This document shows positions 47,339-56,524 of a stretch of 64,000 nt of DNA, piece after piece. Position 1 is the first letter of the stretch. The number at the start of each line of letters is the position of its first letter. The notes under the pieces are model-generated. The model worked only from the letters and a program-made list of their open reading frames with translations, searched no databases and was not told the origin of the DNA. Both the position numbers and the translations under genes were made by a program. The DNA comes from Aeoliella sp052161615 (GTDB taxonomy: Bacteria > Planctomycetota > Planctomycetia > Pirellulales > Lacipirellulaceae), in contig NZ_CP197417.1 in assembly GCF_052161615.1 (NCBI RefSeq), forward strand, positions 5,828,001 through 5,892,000. The letters are read 5' to 3'.

Positions 47339-47457
47339 GGCTCCTTTCACCTGCAAACCTCCACGCAAAAACCAATTCAAAACCCACATGCCTTGCGTGC
47401 ATCGCATTGGGCTTTCCACCGCCTGTCATGCAGTCGGTCGAAAGCCAAAAAGGAGCC
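47339..47457 (-). promoter_or_regulatory. Leader able to mask its own ribosome-binding site
   Basis: On the minus strand GGCTCCTTT (47457-47449) is perfectly complementary to AAAGGAGCC (47347-47339), which contains the Shine-Dalgarno of the 47011-47334 gene. A second helix inside (GGCTTTC/GGAAAGCC near 47436-47446 and 47409-47416) encloses a further stem. This arrangement would block translation until the stem opens. Confidence 0.5.
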
Positions 47458-47848
47458 ACCCCAGATAGTACCACTTTGAGGTCGCTAAGCAACTAATTCC
47501 TTCCCACCTTCTCTGGGCATAGAAAAGTCCAATGGGAGACACCACCTGCATCGCCCCCGAGGCTTTCAGCAAGAGCGTCTCGTCAGTATTCTCCCCAGCC
47601 TTTGCAGTATTCGGACTTGGTCAGCAAGCGAAGCGCCTACCGTATTTTGCCCCTACGGAACTTCGCCTGTTGGAACCGCCTGATAGATAGCGATGCAGAT
47701 ACCCCTTCAGTTGGACAAGACGCCCCCGAGTTACCATCACTCCCCGCTTGCAGCATGACCGGCTTAGTTGCCCGTTACATTTTCCTATCTTCATTATGCA
47801 GGCCACAGCCGTCGGCAAGGTGCTCCGAGCTTGCGGCAAGCTTCACGC

Positions 47849-47985
47849 CAGGCCTTTGGCCTGTCACTTGCGTTGCCCTCGGCAAGCGTAGCGATCTCTT
47901 TTGCCTTCCAAGGCGTGGCCCCCTCCAACGGCGGTAACTCGCGTTTCATTCGCAGGGTGCGGAAACGCAATTTACCTTTAACCTT
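47849..47985 (+). promoter_or_regulatory. Structured leader before the 47998 gene
   Basis: CAGGCC-TTT-GGCCTG (47849-47863) followed by TCACT matches the hairpin in the leader at 7404-7591. A GGCCAC/GTGGCC pair (near 47803 and 47915) could close the whole structure, and a GCGTTTC/GAAACGC hairpin lies just before the ribosome-binding site. Confidence 0.45.
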
Positions 47986-47997
47986 ATGGAGAAAAAC

Positions 47998-48258
47998 ATG
48001 AAGAAGAAAAATGAAACAAAGACAGCAAACAAGCCAGTTCATCGCATTCGAGTTGGAGCGGTTTCGTGCAGCGTCTTCTTGAACAAAACCAAGGAAGGGA
48101 ATGAGTTCCCATCTGCGATCATCAGCCGATCCTACAAGTCAGGCGATTCGTTCAAGGACTCAAACAGCTACGGTGCAAGGCACCTCGCTGAGCTTGCCGG
48201 ACTTGTCGCCTCCCTGCAAAGCTGGATGGCGACAAACTACCCGGACGCCGCTAACTAG
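47998..48258 (+). CDS. Small conserved protein, copy 3 of a three-member paralog family
   Basis: 86 residues from the ATG at 47998, with GGAGA 6 bases before (the ATG at 47986 overlaps that site). Lys-rich tail, then HRIRVGAVSCSVF, AIISRSYKSGD and a helix ending SLQSWM. This is the canonical form of the family shared with 1695 and 47011. Function unknown. Confidence 0.75.
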   Translation: MKKKNETKTANKPVHRIRVGAVSCSVFLNKTKEGNEFPSAIISRSYKSGDSFKDSNSYGARHLAELAGLVASLQSWMATNYPDAAN

Positions 48259-48329
48259 TGGCAAGCCCTTCGGGGCGACCCCAGGTCGGGATCTCCCGGC
48301 CTGGTTTTCTTGTTGCCGACAGCATGATC

Positions 48330-48700
48330 GGTCGAAGCGCCAGCGGAGCTTCCGTCCAAGAACCACCACGCTCGACGCTACTAGCAAGACCGCCGAAGAT
48401 GGTTCAGGGACAGTCGCATTCGTTGTTAACCCGGAGCTACTACTTCTGAAGTTGTCTCGCCTGGCGGAGCAAGTCGGCGAGATTGACACTGCCATCCAGG
48501 TTTCCCTCCGCCCAGAAGCTGATTCGAGATCCGTAGCTTCTTTCCACTCGAGGTAATCGCCTTCGTCGACGAGGCCGTCGTCAATAAAATCACCCGCCAG
48601 ATAGCCAGGAAGAGCGGGCGGCAAGTCAAATGCTTCTACGGCACCGGCACTGATAATCTGAGCTGAATAGCCCCAGCCACGGCGAGCGAATCACTCTCGC
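48330..48700 (-). pseudogene. Remnant of a dockerin/PEP-CTERM secreted protein
   Basis: On the minus strand one frame gives a dockerin-like half (YLAGDFIDDGLVDEGDYLEW). A shifted frame then gives the second half (FWAEGNLDGSVNLADLL, ending in two stops), and the first frame later gives a PEP-CTERM signal (VPEPSSAVLLVASSVVVLG). The pieces belong in that order in a planctomycete exported protein, so a frameshift and loss of the N-terminal part are inferred. It shows host-type sequence decaying inside the element. Confidence 0.6.
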
Positions 48701-48765
48701 GTAGAAGAATGCTTGTTATGCTTGCACGTGGAACGTCAATCAACGCTATTTCCTCTGACGCTATC

Positions 48766-51700
48766 TCAACTATGCTCCTCGGCCGCAAAGTCGTCTCGAG
48801 GGTGACGATGCGGACAGGTGTCGCAATGCACTGACTTCATCGCGGCAACTGTTGACTCCAGATCATCGACCTCAATACTCAACTCATACCCCAACAGTGA
48901 GCACGCGGCGACATACATCGTCCTGAAAGTGTATGCGGTCGCCGGATGGCTCAAGTGGGAAAGGTTCTGAAGCGGCTGTAAATACTCACAATAGCAACGC
49001 TGCAGATCCTCGATTTGTGCAATCTTCCGAACATCGTCTTCGACAAACTCGCGTCTATCAGGCCCGAATCCGGTGGATGACATTATCAAATCAACGTACT
49101 CTTGAATTCCCTTCTCGTCCTCTGGCTTCAGAAACGGTTTATGTGCATCTGAAGTAGGCCCACTTTGAAGTGGATCATGCAATTCAAAGCTCTCTTGCTC
49201 TGCCAGCTGCGCTTCGTACAGACCGAGCGACCGGATACTCTCGATTACGTTGCCAAATTCTTCAATTGCTGCTTCGTCGTTGAGTCGCTTGGCCACAGTC
49301 AATCCGGCCATCGCGGGCTTAAGCACCAAGGCGGCGCTCGTGGTAGATGTTACCGAGCCAGCTGCCGTTACAGCGATTCTAAAGTCTGCGAGCGATGGTC
49401 GAAGCCAAATGTCTTCAGCACCGGTATCGCCGCATTGAATCAATAAGGTGGCACCCGTCATCTTGCGCGTCCCTCCACGCTCCATGCTGCAACTCCACAC
49501 TTCTTGCCTCAGCCCTTGGGCGGCTGCCAGTTGTTCGATGCGATCTAACTCCGCATTATTTGCGACAATCTCCGCAATGACTGAGCTTTTTGATGCTGCA
49601 GCGTCCTCAATGGCCTGCCTAGCAATTGGGCTGTGCAGCTTCTTCTGGGTCTCCACGATCATGATTGCTCGCAGTAACCTGCGGTGCGCGTCCAAATTGC
49701 GCGCGCAAAGCTGACAGGTCGCGAGACGAATTCTCATGTACTCAAAGAGCTGCCCATCGCCCAGCAACGCGTCTACATGGGGTGTCAGCAGGAGGCGACA
49801 CGTATCCTCAAGGGAGAAAATATCCCGTCGCCCTATCTCGGACGAGTGCCGCAACATCACGTAACACTGAGCGGCAGAATTCGCACTTAGCTGGTAAATA
49901 CGGTCCCGCAACTTCACCATTGAAACGAAACCCGCTTCAGTGGCTTGACCTGACCGAATCGATTCAGCAAGAGATCGGACGAGCTGAAGGTTCTCTCGCG
50001 CTTCGGCAAGTGAAGTTTGCTCACAATCATCCAACAGCCCATTTACTCGATCTATTTCATTCACGAGCTCCTCGATGGCTTCGTGAGCACCTGGATGTAT
50101 GATCAAATCGAGCAGACGAGTGCAGAGTGAATCAAGCGGCCTCGCCAGCCATTCTCGATCACTACAACGCTGAAGTGCGTACGACACTTCATCACAGATC
50201 TCGCCGATATTGCCAAACTTGCTCGAGATGTTCGCCAGCTCAATTGCAAACGCCTTAGTTGCTTCTAGCGGTGTGCAATCGTTCGGGGATAGTGTTTGTC
50301 TCAACTTCTTCAAAGGTGCACTAATAGCGGATTCATCGAGCTTATCTAGAACTTGGATCTCCTGTGCTAGACATCCGCGAATAAAATAAGTGTCCGTCGG
50401 TGCTATTTGGAGGTTTAGCCAGCTTAGTCGAAAGTGCCATTGGATGAATTGGCTTTCATACACCAACTTTGAAACTGCAAACCTATAGCACCAATACCAA
50501 GCGATCTCGCGCGCAATCCACATCGCATTCGATTCAATGGCTTGCCGGAATACTTCGTCGAGCTTCGTGTCAACACCAACTTCTCGGGAGTGGAAATATG
50601 CTTCATAAGTCTTACGCACAAGTTCGATTTGCGAATTCCTTACACCGGTGCTATCAATCGCCTCTATAGCTTTCTCCAGGTTTCCAAGGGCCTCTGCTTC
50701 ATTCGGATCTGCAGAGGCGATTCGAACTACCCGACCTAGCTGATAGTCAACAACATAACTATAAAGGCCCGGTGGAGAATTTGCGGGAGCTTGTGAAAGC
50801 CATTCACTTGCGTATGCACCATATCGTGCCGAAAGCGAAATATCTGATATCTCGAGTGCGGACTCTAAGCTCAGCGTTGCGACCTGAGTTTTCAACTCGT
50901 CGGAGTTGCATTCAGAGAGTATTTCCTCAAACATCTTTATGGCTCGGTAGGGTGACCCAATTGCACTGTATGCGCGAGCCAACATCAGGGTCGGAGCCGT
51001 GGGAACCATCCCTTCCGCGTCGCCGCCGAGGTCCCTTAGTCCCAAGCTAAAGCCGGGTACTGGAGGTTCGGGCCCACCCGATTCCGGAGAAATCTTATTC
51101 ACTACGGCCCAGGCTATCTGCCCCAGAGCGGGCCATTCGGGCCCGTTTCGATGCTTCATCAAAACATCATGGGCGCGGCGCAAGAAGTACACTGCCCTCG
51201 GATGCTTGGAGCCGTGAACATACATCGCCGCTGCTTCAAGGTAGCAGCGAGCTACAGACAGTTCGGCATGCGATTCATTCTTAAGGTGTGACTTTGCGGC
51301 CAACTGTGCATTACGAGCAGCTTGTTCAAAATCCCCCAGGCGCGCCTGACAAATCGCACGCATCAAATAGGATTCGGCGCGATCGTATTCAACATCCTCC
51401 GGCCAAAGCTGTAGTGCGATCTCATATTGAACCTCGGCGTCTACGAATGCACCATCACATCGAAGGGCATCACCGAGTGTATCGTGGACGTATGCACTAA
51501 TTTTTGCATCCCCAAGAGTATATGCGGATTTAATGCGCTCCGCAGTCGATCGCGAGTCGCCTGGCACTCGAAGAATATCGATCTGCAAGCTGACCATCAG
51601 GGCCCCTAAAATTACTCCGACCTCGGGCTCGCTGTTCTCGTTCGCAAGCGTGACTAATGAGCCGACTACATCACAAGCCCGCCTAGCTGCTGGCGGATCG

Positions 51701-53424
51701 ATGGCATTTTTATTCGCTATGTCGTTGAAAATGCACAACGCCACTGAACGCCACAAATCGTAGCCAAGCAACTCGTCCCAATATTGAGATTCGACTTGGC
51801 TGTCCGCCTTTCTCAAGAGGCTCTTTAGATGATCTAACGGATTCGATTTTCCATTCAAGAAGGAAGTGAGTATCAGATATTCCCTGAATCGAAGTGGAGG
51901 GATGCCCGACCCCTCCAGCTCATCATCTTCAAGATGGCTGGCCGCCTCCATTGCTTTCCTTGGAATTCCATGGCGCGATGCATGCATCAGCACGACGGCC
52001 CAGCCCAGCTGCAAGGTATGACGATCGATTGGCTCCACATCTAGCGCGAGCAACCGCTCAAGTTGAGACGCGGCATCCAACTCATCAGTTCTTAGGTGGA
52101 GTTCAGAGAATATGCGTGTAGCGATCGCAAACCATCGAATACGTCCATCAAGGGCTATGGAATCATCGTTTACAACATCGTTCAAAAGCGTCGAGAAGCG
52201 ATTGATGAAAAACAGCTTCACGGCCTTTTCTGCTGGTCCTTCAGCCAGTGCAAGATAGTAAGTTGCGGCATTCAGCGCCTCTACTTTATCACCTGCAAGC
52301 AATAAATGCGTCACATGTGCTTCGACGTCGAAAACGTTGCGCGCGCCGCTCTCGTTCACCAAGCCGTCGGCAATGCATCTATGAAGTGCCTTTGTCGCCT
52401 GAGTTGACAACTCGCTGCCAAACGCATGGCGATAGATGTCAGGAAGTGCGTAGCGGCTCCGGGGTTGATGTTCAAACACTCCGAGAGCGCACTTGTTCCA
52501 GTGTGCGGGAAACTCCTCAATTGGAGGATCTAGCTCCGCAACTGACAGCCCGGTATTCCTATTAAATGGCCTGATCGCGACGGAGAGCCTGCGACACAGT
52601 TCAACCGCCATAGCATCCAATGAAGCTCTAAGTCTCTCCGTCATCCCTCCTTGAAGTGCCTCTAGGCTCGCGCCGAGGCCTATCTCTAGATTTTCTATAA
52701 ACGTGCTTGCATTCTCGGAAGTGGCAATTGCACGAATTGTGGCATGACTTAAACGTAGCATTCCGAGATGGCCGTCTGTTCTTATTCGGAGAGCCTCTAA
52801 TGCGGTAAGCTGCTCGGGAGTGAGCTCCCCGCCTAACTGCTCAAAGAGCGATTCAGTTTCGTTCGCGGCGAGGCCTGGGATACGCCACTCTGGTAGTGCT
52901 CGTTGCCTGACTGCCGTGCGAAATTGGGGCGCATCTACTCCAAGCAACAGTAGCCATACGGAGGGTGACGAGTCGGCACCTTGGAAGACGAAACTCAGTA
53001 TGTCGAGCGAGTGACAGTATTGCGCATCATCAATAACGATCAGAGTTGGGAGCTTTCTACTTAGCAGGGACGATCGCAAGTCTGTCGGAGCAAAAGAGGG
53101 ACTTCCCAGGAACTGCGCGAGTGCGTAACAAAACAGCAGGTACCAGGCTTCGGGGTTCGCTTCGGAACTTGGTACCGTAAACCAAAAGACGGTGCCTTGA
53201 TACTCTGTAGCGAATTCTGCGACTGCAATGGTTTTCCCAGACTCGGGGTATCCTACCACCGCCACCACGGAGTGCGAATCAAACTCGCGCGCGAGACTTG
53301 AAAAGACGGAAGCTCTGGTGATGTGAACCGAGGGTAGAGGTGGAGGGTCAGCGGTGACGGTTGTCTCAAGGGCCATCGCCGGGGGGATACCTAGCTGACC
53401 GAACATAGAGATGCTTGACAACAA
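48766..53424 (-). CDS. STAND-type NTPase with long TPR-like sensor region
   Basis: 1552 residues. Walker A GYPESGKT at 58-65 and Walker B TLIVIDDA at about 127-134 begin a STAND/MalT-like NTPase module (to about 330). The rest is helical repeats of TPR type, for example AESYLMRAICQARLGDFEQAARNAQLA and SYRAIKMFEEIL-like units. Near the C-terminus a small beta-rich stretch (GATLLIQCGDTGAEDIWLRPS) interrupts the helices. STAND proteins of this size sense a ligand with the repeats and then trigger an effector. No effector is fused here; the nucleoside phosphorylase gene 137 bp upstream on the same strand is the candidate. AT-richer than the metal genes. Confidence 0.85.
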   Translation of the reverse strand: MLSSISMFGQLGIPPAMALETTVTADPPPLPSVHITRASVFSSLAREFDSHSVVAVVGYPESGKTIAVAEFATEYQGTVFWFTVPSSEANPEAWYLLFCYALAQFLGSPSFAPTDLRSSLLSRKLPTLIVIDDAQYCHSLDILSFVFQGADSSPSVWLLLLGVDAPQFRTAVRQRALPEWRIPGLAANETESLFEQLGGELTPEQLTALEALRIRTDGHLGMLRLSHATIRAIATSENASTFIENLEIGLGASLEALQGGMTERLRASLDAMAVELCRRLSVAIRPFNRNTGLSVAELDPPIEEFPAHWNKCALGVFEHQPRSRYALPDIYRHAFGSELSTQATKALHRCIADGLVNESGARNVFDVEAHVTHLLLAGDKVEALNAATYYLALAEGPAEKAVKLFFINRFSTLLNDVVNDDSIALDGRIRWFAIATRIFSELHLRTDELDAASQLERLLALDVEPIDRHTLQLGWAVVLMHASRHGIPRKAMEAASHLEDDELEGSGIPPLRFREYLILTSFLNGKSNPLDHLKSLLRKADSQVESQYWDELLGYDLWRSVALCIFNDIANKNAIDPPAARRACDVVGSLVTLANENSEPEVGVILGALMVSLQIDILRVPGDSRSTAERIKSAYTLGDAKISAYVHDTLGDALRCDGAFVDAEVQYEIALQLWPEDVEYDRAESYLMRAICQARLGDFEQAARNAQLAAKSHLKNESHAELSVARCYLEAAAMYVHGSKHPRAVYFLRRAHDVLMKHRNGPEWPALGQIAWAVVNKISPESGGPEPPVPGFSLGLRDLGGDAEGMVPTAPTLMLARAYSAIGSPYRAIKMFEEILSECNSDELKTQVATLSLESALEISDISLSARYGAYASEWLSQAPANSPPGLYSYVVDYQLGRVVRIASADPNEAEALGNLEKAIEAIDSTGVRNSQIELVRKTYEAYFHSREVGVDTKLDEVFRQAIESNAMWIAREIAWYWCYRFAVSKLVYESQFIQWHFRLSWLNLQIAPTDTYFIRGCLAQEIQVLDKLDESAISAPLKKLRQTLSPNDCTPLEATKAFAIELANISSKFGNIGEICDEVSYALQRCSDREWLARPLDSLCTRLLDLIIHPGAHEAIEELVNEIDRVNGLLDDCEQTSLAEARENLQLVRSLAESIRSGQATEAGFVSMVKLRDRIYQLSANSAAQCYVMLRHSSEIGRRDIFSLEDTCRLLLTPHVDALLGDGQLFEYMRIRLATCQLCARNLDAHRRLLRAIMIVETQKKLHSPIARQAIEDAAASKSSVIAEIVANNAELDRIEQLAAAQGLRQEVWSCSMERGGTRKMTGATLLIQCGDTGAEDIWLRPSLADFRIAVTAAGSVTSTTSAALVLKPAMAGLTVAKRLNDEAAIEEFGNVIESIRSLGLYEAQLAEQESFELHDPLQSGPTSDAHKPFLKPEDEKGIQEYVDLIMSSTGFGPDRREFVEDDVRKIAQIEDLQRCYCEYLQPLQNLSHLSHPATAYTFRTMYVAACSLLGYELSIEVDDLESTVAAMKSVHCDTCPHRHPRDDFAAEEHS

Positions 53425-53561
53425 GGCATGCGGGTCTGCAGGTCGCGGAAGGGCTGGGATACCTTGCTGATAGGCAGACGCGTGTTGCCGCGCCGCGGCC
53501 TGGAGGTGCGATCTCCCTCCAGCAGGTTGTAAGATATGAGGCCCCGGCTCATTCCCTGCAC

Positions 53562-54347
53562 TCAGAACCGGGGCGGAAAAGGGTTTGTCGTAGTTGGGGG
53601 TCCTGTTGACGTTAGAGCTCCTGGCACCTTAGAGAGGATCTCTAACCCAAATGCAGCTGCATGTGATGCGGCCAATTCTTGTGAGCCAGCGAGGTCGGCT
53701 TGCTCCTTTCCATCAATCTGGTCCGAAATACCTCTTATGATAAGTGCTTGGACGTCTTCATTCGCATCGCAGGCCAACAGGCAACCCAAGCCTTCCATCT
53801 CAACCGCGACCGCGTCACTATACTGTGCGCGAATGAACTTATGGGTCGGAGAGCGAGTCGACGATATGACCTGCTCTCCAGCCGCAATTGGTTTGACCAG
53901 CACTTTAACTTTGCAATCGACCCCATTGCCCTCAAGACGCTGCTTCCAGTCAGACTTCCTCGCTTCGACGTCTGCTCGCTTTTCAAGGCTGTATGAAGCC
54001 TTACCAAATTCCGGCCGTGGCAAGAACTTCTTATCGGCCTTACCGAATTCATACCCGTATACCTTCGTGGCCGCGACCACATCGCCGAGGTCCAAGTCTT
54101 TGATAGCTCCGGCAACTCCAACAAAGAGAACAATATTTGGTGCAAACGAGGCAATAGCCCTCTCTGTCTCCATCGCTGCCCTGGGGTTACCTGCACCCGT
54201 CTGAGCGATCAAAACTTCCCAACCTTCGAACTCACCAATCTCATAGATTGTCCCCTTCGGATGGATTACCTCCTGGAGGTTGCGAATGTGAGCTCGCACG
54301 GCTAAATACTCAACCGGAAGTGCCGTTAGAATGGCCGCTCGTTTCAT
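53562..54347 (-). CDS. Nucleoside phosphorylase/nucleosidase domain protein (putative effector)
   Basis: 261 residues of PNP_UDP_1 (MTA/SAH nucleosidase-like) fold: AAILTALPVEYLAVRAHI at the N-terminus, AQTGAGNPRAAMETERAI, the GVAGAIKDLDLGDVVAA loop, VAVEMEGLG and RGISDQIDGKEQAD. Housekeeping enzymes are similar, but the VEMEG/ISD variant with a TALPVE start is the form fused to or paired with STAND and TPR proteins in bacterial conflict systems. It would cleave a nucleoside or nucleotide when triggered. The C-terminal Pro/Thr-rich tail is extra. Confidence 0.85.
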   Translation of the reverse strand: MKRAAILTALPVEYLAVRAHIRNLQEVIHPKGTIYEIGEFEGWEVLIAQTGAGNPRAAMETERAIASFAPNIVLFVGVAGAIKDLDLGDVVAATKVYGYEFGKADKKFLPRPEFGKASYSLEKRADVEARKSDWKQRLEGNGVDCKVKVLVKPIAAGEQVISSTRSPTHKFIRAQYSDAVAVEMEGLGCLLACDANEDVQALIIRGISDQIDGKEQADLAGSQELAASHAAAFGLEILSKVPGALTSTGPPTTTNPFPPRF

Positions 54348-54870
54348 GAATTTGTTCGTCGATCGGGTAGTTTGGCAGGAGATGTGGTCGGTTTCTCAGA
54401 AGCCGGCAGTGTACCATCTTGGCCGTCCGTAGTCGTGTACTCCGCCGATTCTTCCATCGTAAGCGGCTTTGCCTGAAGGGTCGCGCGACCCGTTAAGTGG
54501 ATTCATACCTAACCTCTCAATATGAGGCCGAGAGTTTGCCGCGACTGACAGCGTTTACATTTTGCGCCCTAGCCCCTAGCGCCTTCGCCAAGCTGGCGGC
54601 CGAAAATAGTCCGGCCCTGCGATGGTGAATTCTGCTCGGCAATCAAATTCCTAGCATTTATCATGGTGGGGCACTGGCTGACAGCAGGACGCATCGGAAT
54701 ACCATGGTGGTTCATTCACACCTCCATCGCACAGCTTGAAAACGGATGGCCTTTTGAACCCCGCCTCGATGGACAACGTGGAAGTTGGATCTGTTGATAG
54801 CTCATCACGCCCAACTCGAAGTACGTCGCCAAATGGACCTGTTGGGCGTGAAGCAACAAGACACGCGTCA
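54348..54870. other. Intergenic region between effector pair and partition genes
   Basis: About 520 bp with no supported gene. It should hold the promoter of the nucleosidase/STAND unit near its left end. No parS-like repeats were recognised. Confidence 0.4.
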
Positions 54871-55281
54871 CTACTGTTTGGCCAGCCAGCCCACTAGTGC
54901 CGCCTCGACAATCTCCTGGATGCTGTCTGGCTTGGCATGCTGAATTTGTTGCTCCAGGCACCTGCGTCGCAGCATCTGGACGAGCCGATGAGGCAGCCGA
55001 GTTGTTAAGGGAACCAGCACCTCATCGAGAATGTCTCGGTCGGTCGGATGAGAGGCTTCTTTTCCCTGCCGCCGCCGACGGCTAGTGGACGACTGCTGCG
55101 GCCCATCGCTCTCCGACAGAATGCTGTTCGTGTTCTTCAAGCTTACGTCGATAGCTTTCTCCACAGGCTTCGGCCTCTGGCCACGCGGGTCGCCAGTCGT
55201 CTCCGACGCACCGCCGTTGATAAACGCCATCGCCTCTGGGTTCATTGAGAATGCGTCTCCGAGTGTTCTCCGTTCAGCCAT
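54871..55281 (-). CDS. Putative partition protein, partner of ParA
   Basis: 136 residues. The C-terminus (LVPLTTRLPHRLVQMLRRR ... SIQEIVEAALVGWLAKQ) looks like a ribbon-helix-helix DNA-binding fold; the N-terminus is low-complexity and disordered. It overlaps the ParA gene by 8 bp, the normal order parA-parB. It would bind a centromere site (parS) and stimulate ParA ATPase. Confidence 0.7.
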   Translation of the reverse strand: MAERRTLGDAFSMNPEAMAFINGGASETTGDPRGQRPKPVEKAIDVSLKNTNSILSESDGPQQSSTSRRRRQGKEASHPTDRDILDEVLVPLTTRLPHRLVQMLRRRCLEQQIQHAKPDSIQEIVEAALVGWLAKQ

Positions 55282-55948
55282 GCAGTTCTTTGCCTCCTGT
55301 AGTTTGCGAATATTTCTCCAGATGATCCCCCAGCAACTCGTTGAACAAGGCGTTTAGCTCGTCCGCCGCGCGAGACGCCTTGTGGCGAAGTCTCGTCACG
55401 ACCGTCCCTTGCTGCGGGGCATCACAAAAGATTTCTAAACTGCGTATGACATTATGTGCGACCTTGAGACCTAGCTTGGGAGCTTCATCCCGTAGCTGAG
55501 TACTGATGCGGCCGCGAGTCTTCATCTTGTTCAGAACCAGCCGACCCTCGGGAAGTCCATTACGGATGGTCTGGGCGTAGCGGAGAACATCCGTCGCTGT
55601 CAGAACGGAGCGGACATCGAGGATGGAGGGTGAAATCGGAAAAATCGCCAAGTCGCTGAGGATTAGCAAGGTGCGACTTAGATCTTCCAGCCCCCCCGGT
55701 GCATCGCCAATGACAAAATCGTGGCTTCTGAGCAGTTCTTGGGCGCTTACAGCACACTCCTCGGCGGTGTTTGCGGTTCGAACCGTGACTTGCGGCTCGA
55801 CTTCGCACATCCAGACGGATGACGAACGCTGTTTGTCGGCGTCAAGTAATGCGGTTTTAAAGCCACGGTCGTACAGCCACGCCGCGCAGTGAACAGCCAG
55901 CGTCGACTTGCCAACGCCCCCTTTTGAATTTGCAAACACAATCATCAT
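55274..55948 (-). CDS. parA: ParA-family partition ATPase
   Basis: 224 residues from the ATG at 55948 (the frame extends upstream to 56101 without start features). Deviant Walker A KGGVGKSTLA directly after the start and the DAPGGLEDLSR switch identify a small plasmid-type ParA. Partitions plasmids before division. Divergent from repA, with the putative origin between them. Confidence 0.9.
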   Translation of the reverse strand: MMIVFANSKGGVGKSTLAVHCAAWLYDRGFKTALLDADKQRSSSVWMCEVEPQVTVRTANTAEECAVSAQELLRSHDFVIGDAPGGLEDLSRTLLILSDLAIFPISPSILDVRSVLTATDVLRYAQTIRNGLPEGRLVLNKMKTRGRISTQLRDEAPKLGLKVAHNVIRSLEIFCDAPQQGTVVTRLRHKASRAADELNALFNELLGDHLEKYSQTTGGKELHG

Positions 55949-56220
55949 GCTTCGACACTGGCATGACTGCCGGTAGGTTGGCAAGCATGTTTTTTTACCG
56001 GCCGTTCGGCCGAGTTTACAGCAGGCATATAGACTTGGCGTACGACAACCTGGCGAGTTTTCCAGCAAAGCCCGCAGCATGCCAACCAGCCCGCCGGACA
56101 TCCATCCGTATTAGTGGAATGTCGGCAAGCAAGCAAGCCAAGCACACAGTATCGGCCTGAAGACAACCGTCGAAGAAAAATGACTTGCAGTGTGGTGCCG
56201 TCTCGCGCTACGCTCCACTT
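55949..56220. other. Intergenic DNA upstream of parA
   Basis: No gene supported. A short palindrome CGGCCGTTCGGCCG occurs near 56000-56013 and could be a partition or operator site. Confidence 0.35.
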
Positions 56221-56245
56221 CAAGCCGCTTAAAGTAAGCGGCTTG
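56221..56245. repeat. 10-bp inverted repeat at the left edge of the iterons
   Basis: CAAGCCGCTT (56221-56230) and AAGCGGCTTG (56236-56245) are perfect complements separated by 5 bases. It may be a terminator, an operator or a replication hairpin beside the iteron array. Confidence 0.5.
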
Positions 56246-56261
56246 TGAAAGGCGTACCCGA

Positions 56262-56414
56262 TACGTCACTGGGGCGAGAAAATGGTGTGCGTCACTGCGG
56301 CGAGGATTTGCTGACGACGATACGGAAGTGAGGCGAGGACGTATACGGGATTGGAGCGAGGAATCGACGTCATCTCGGCGAGAAAACTGCCGGACCGTAC
56401 GTCAGTAGGGCGAG
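56262..56414 (+). repeat. Iteron-like repeats, probable plasmid origin (oriV)
   Basis: Six imperfect repeats with consensus TACGTCANTNNGGCGAGRA. The GCGAG cores are at 56274-56278, 56300-56304, 56333-56337, 56356-56360, 56378-56382 and 56410-56414. Spacings of 26, 33, 23, 22 and 32 bases are mostly two or three helical turns, as in Rep-binding iterons. They lie between parA and the initiator gene, the standard place for an iteron origin. Confidence 0.75.
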
Positions 56415-56524
56415 ATTTATCGGAGCAAGGCTGCGTTTTGACTCGCGAATTCGCCCCATAACATCTTTGTTTAATCTCATAAGAGAACAACAACAGGGTG
56501 TTGTTTCTTTTTTACAAAGGAATT

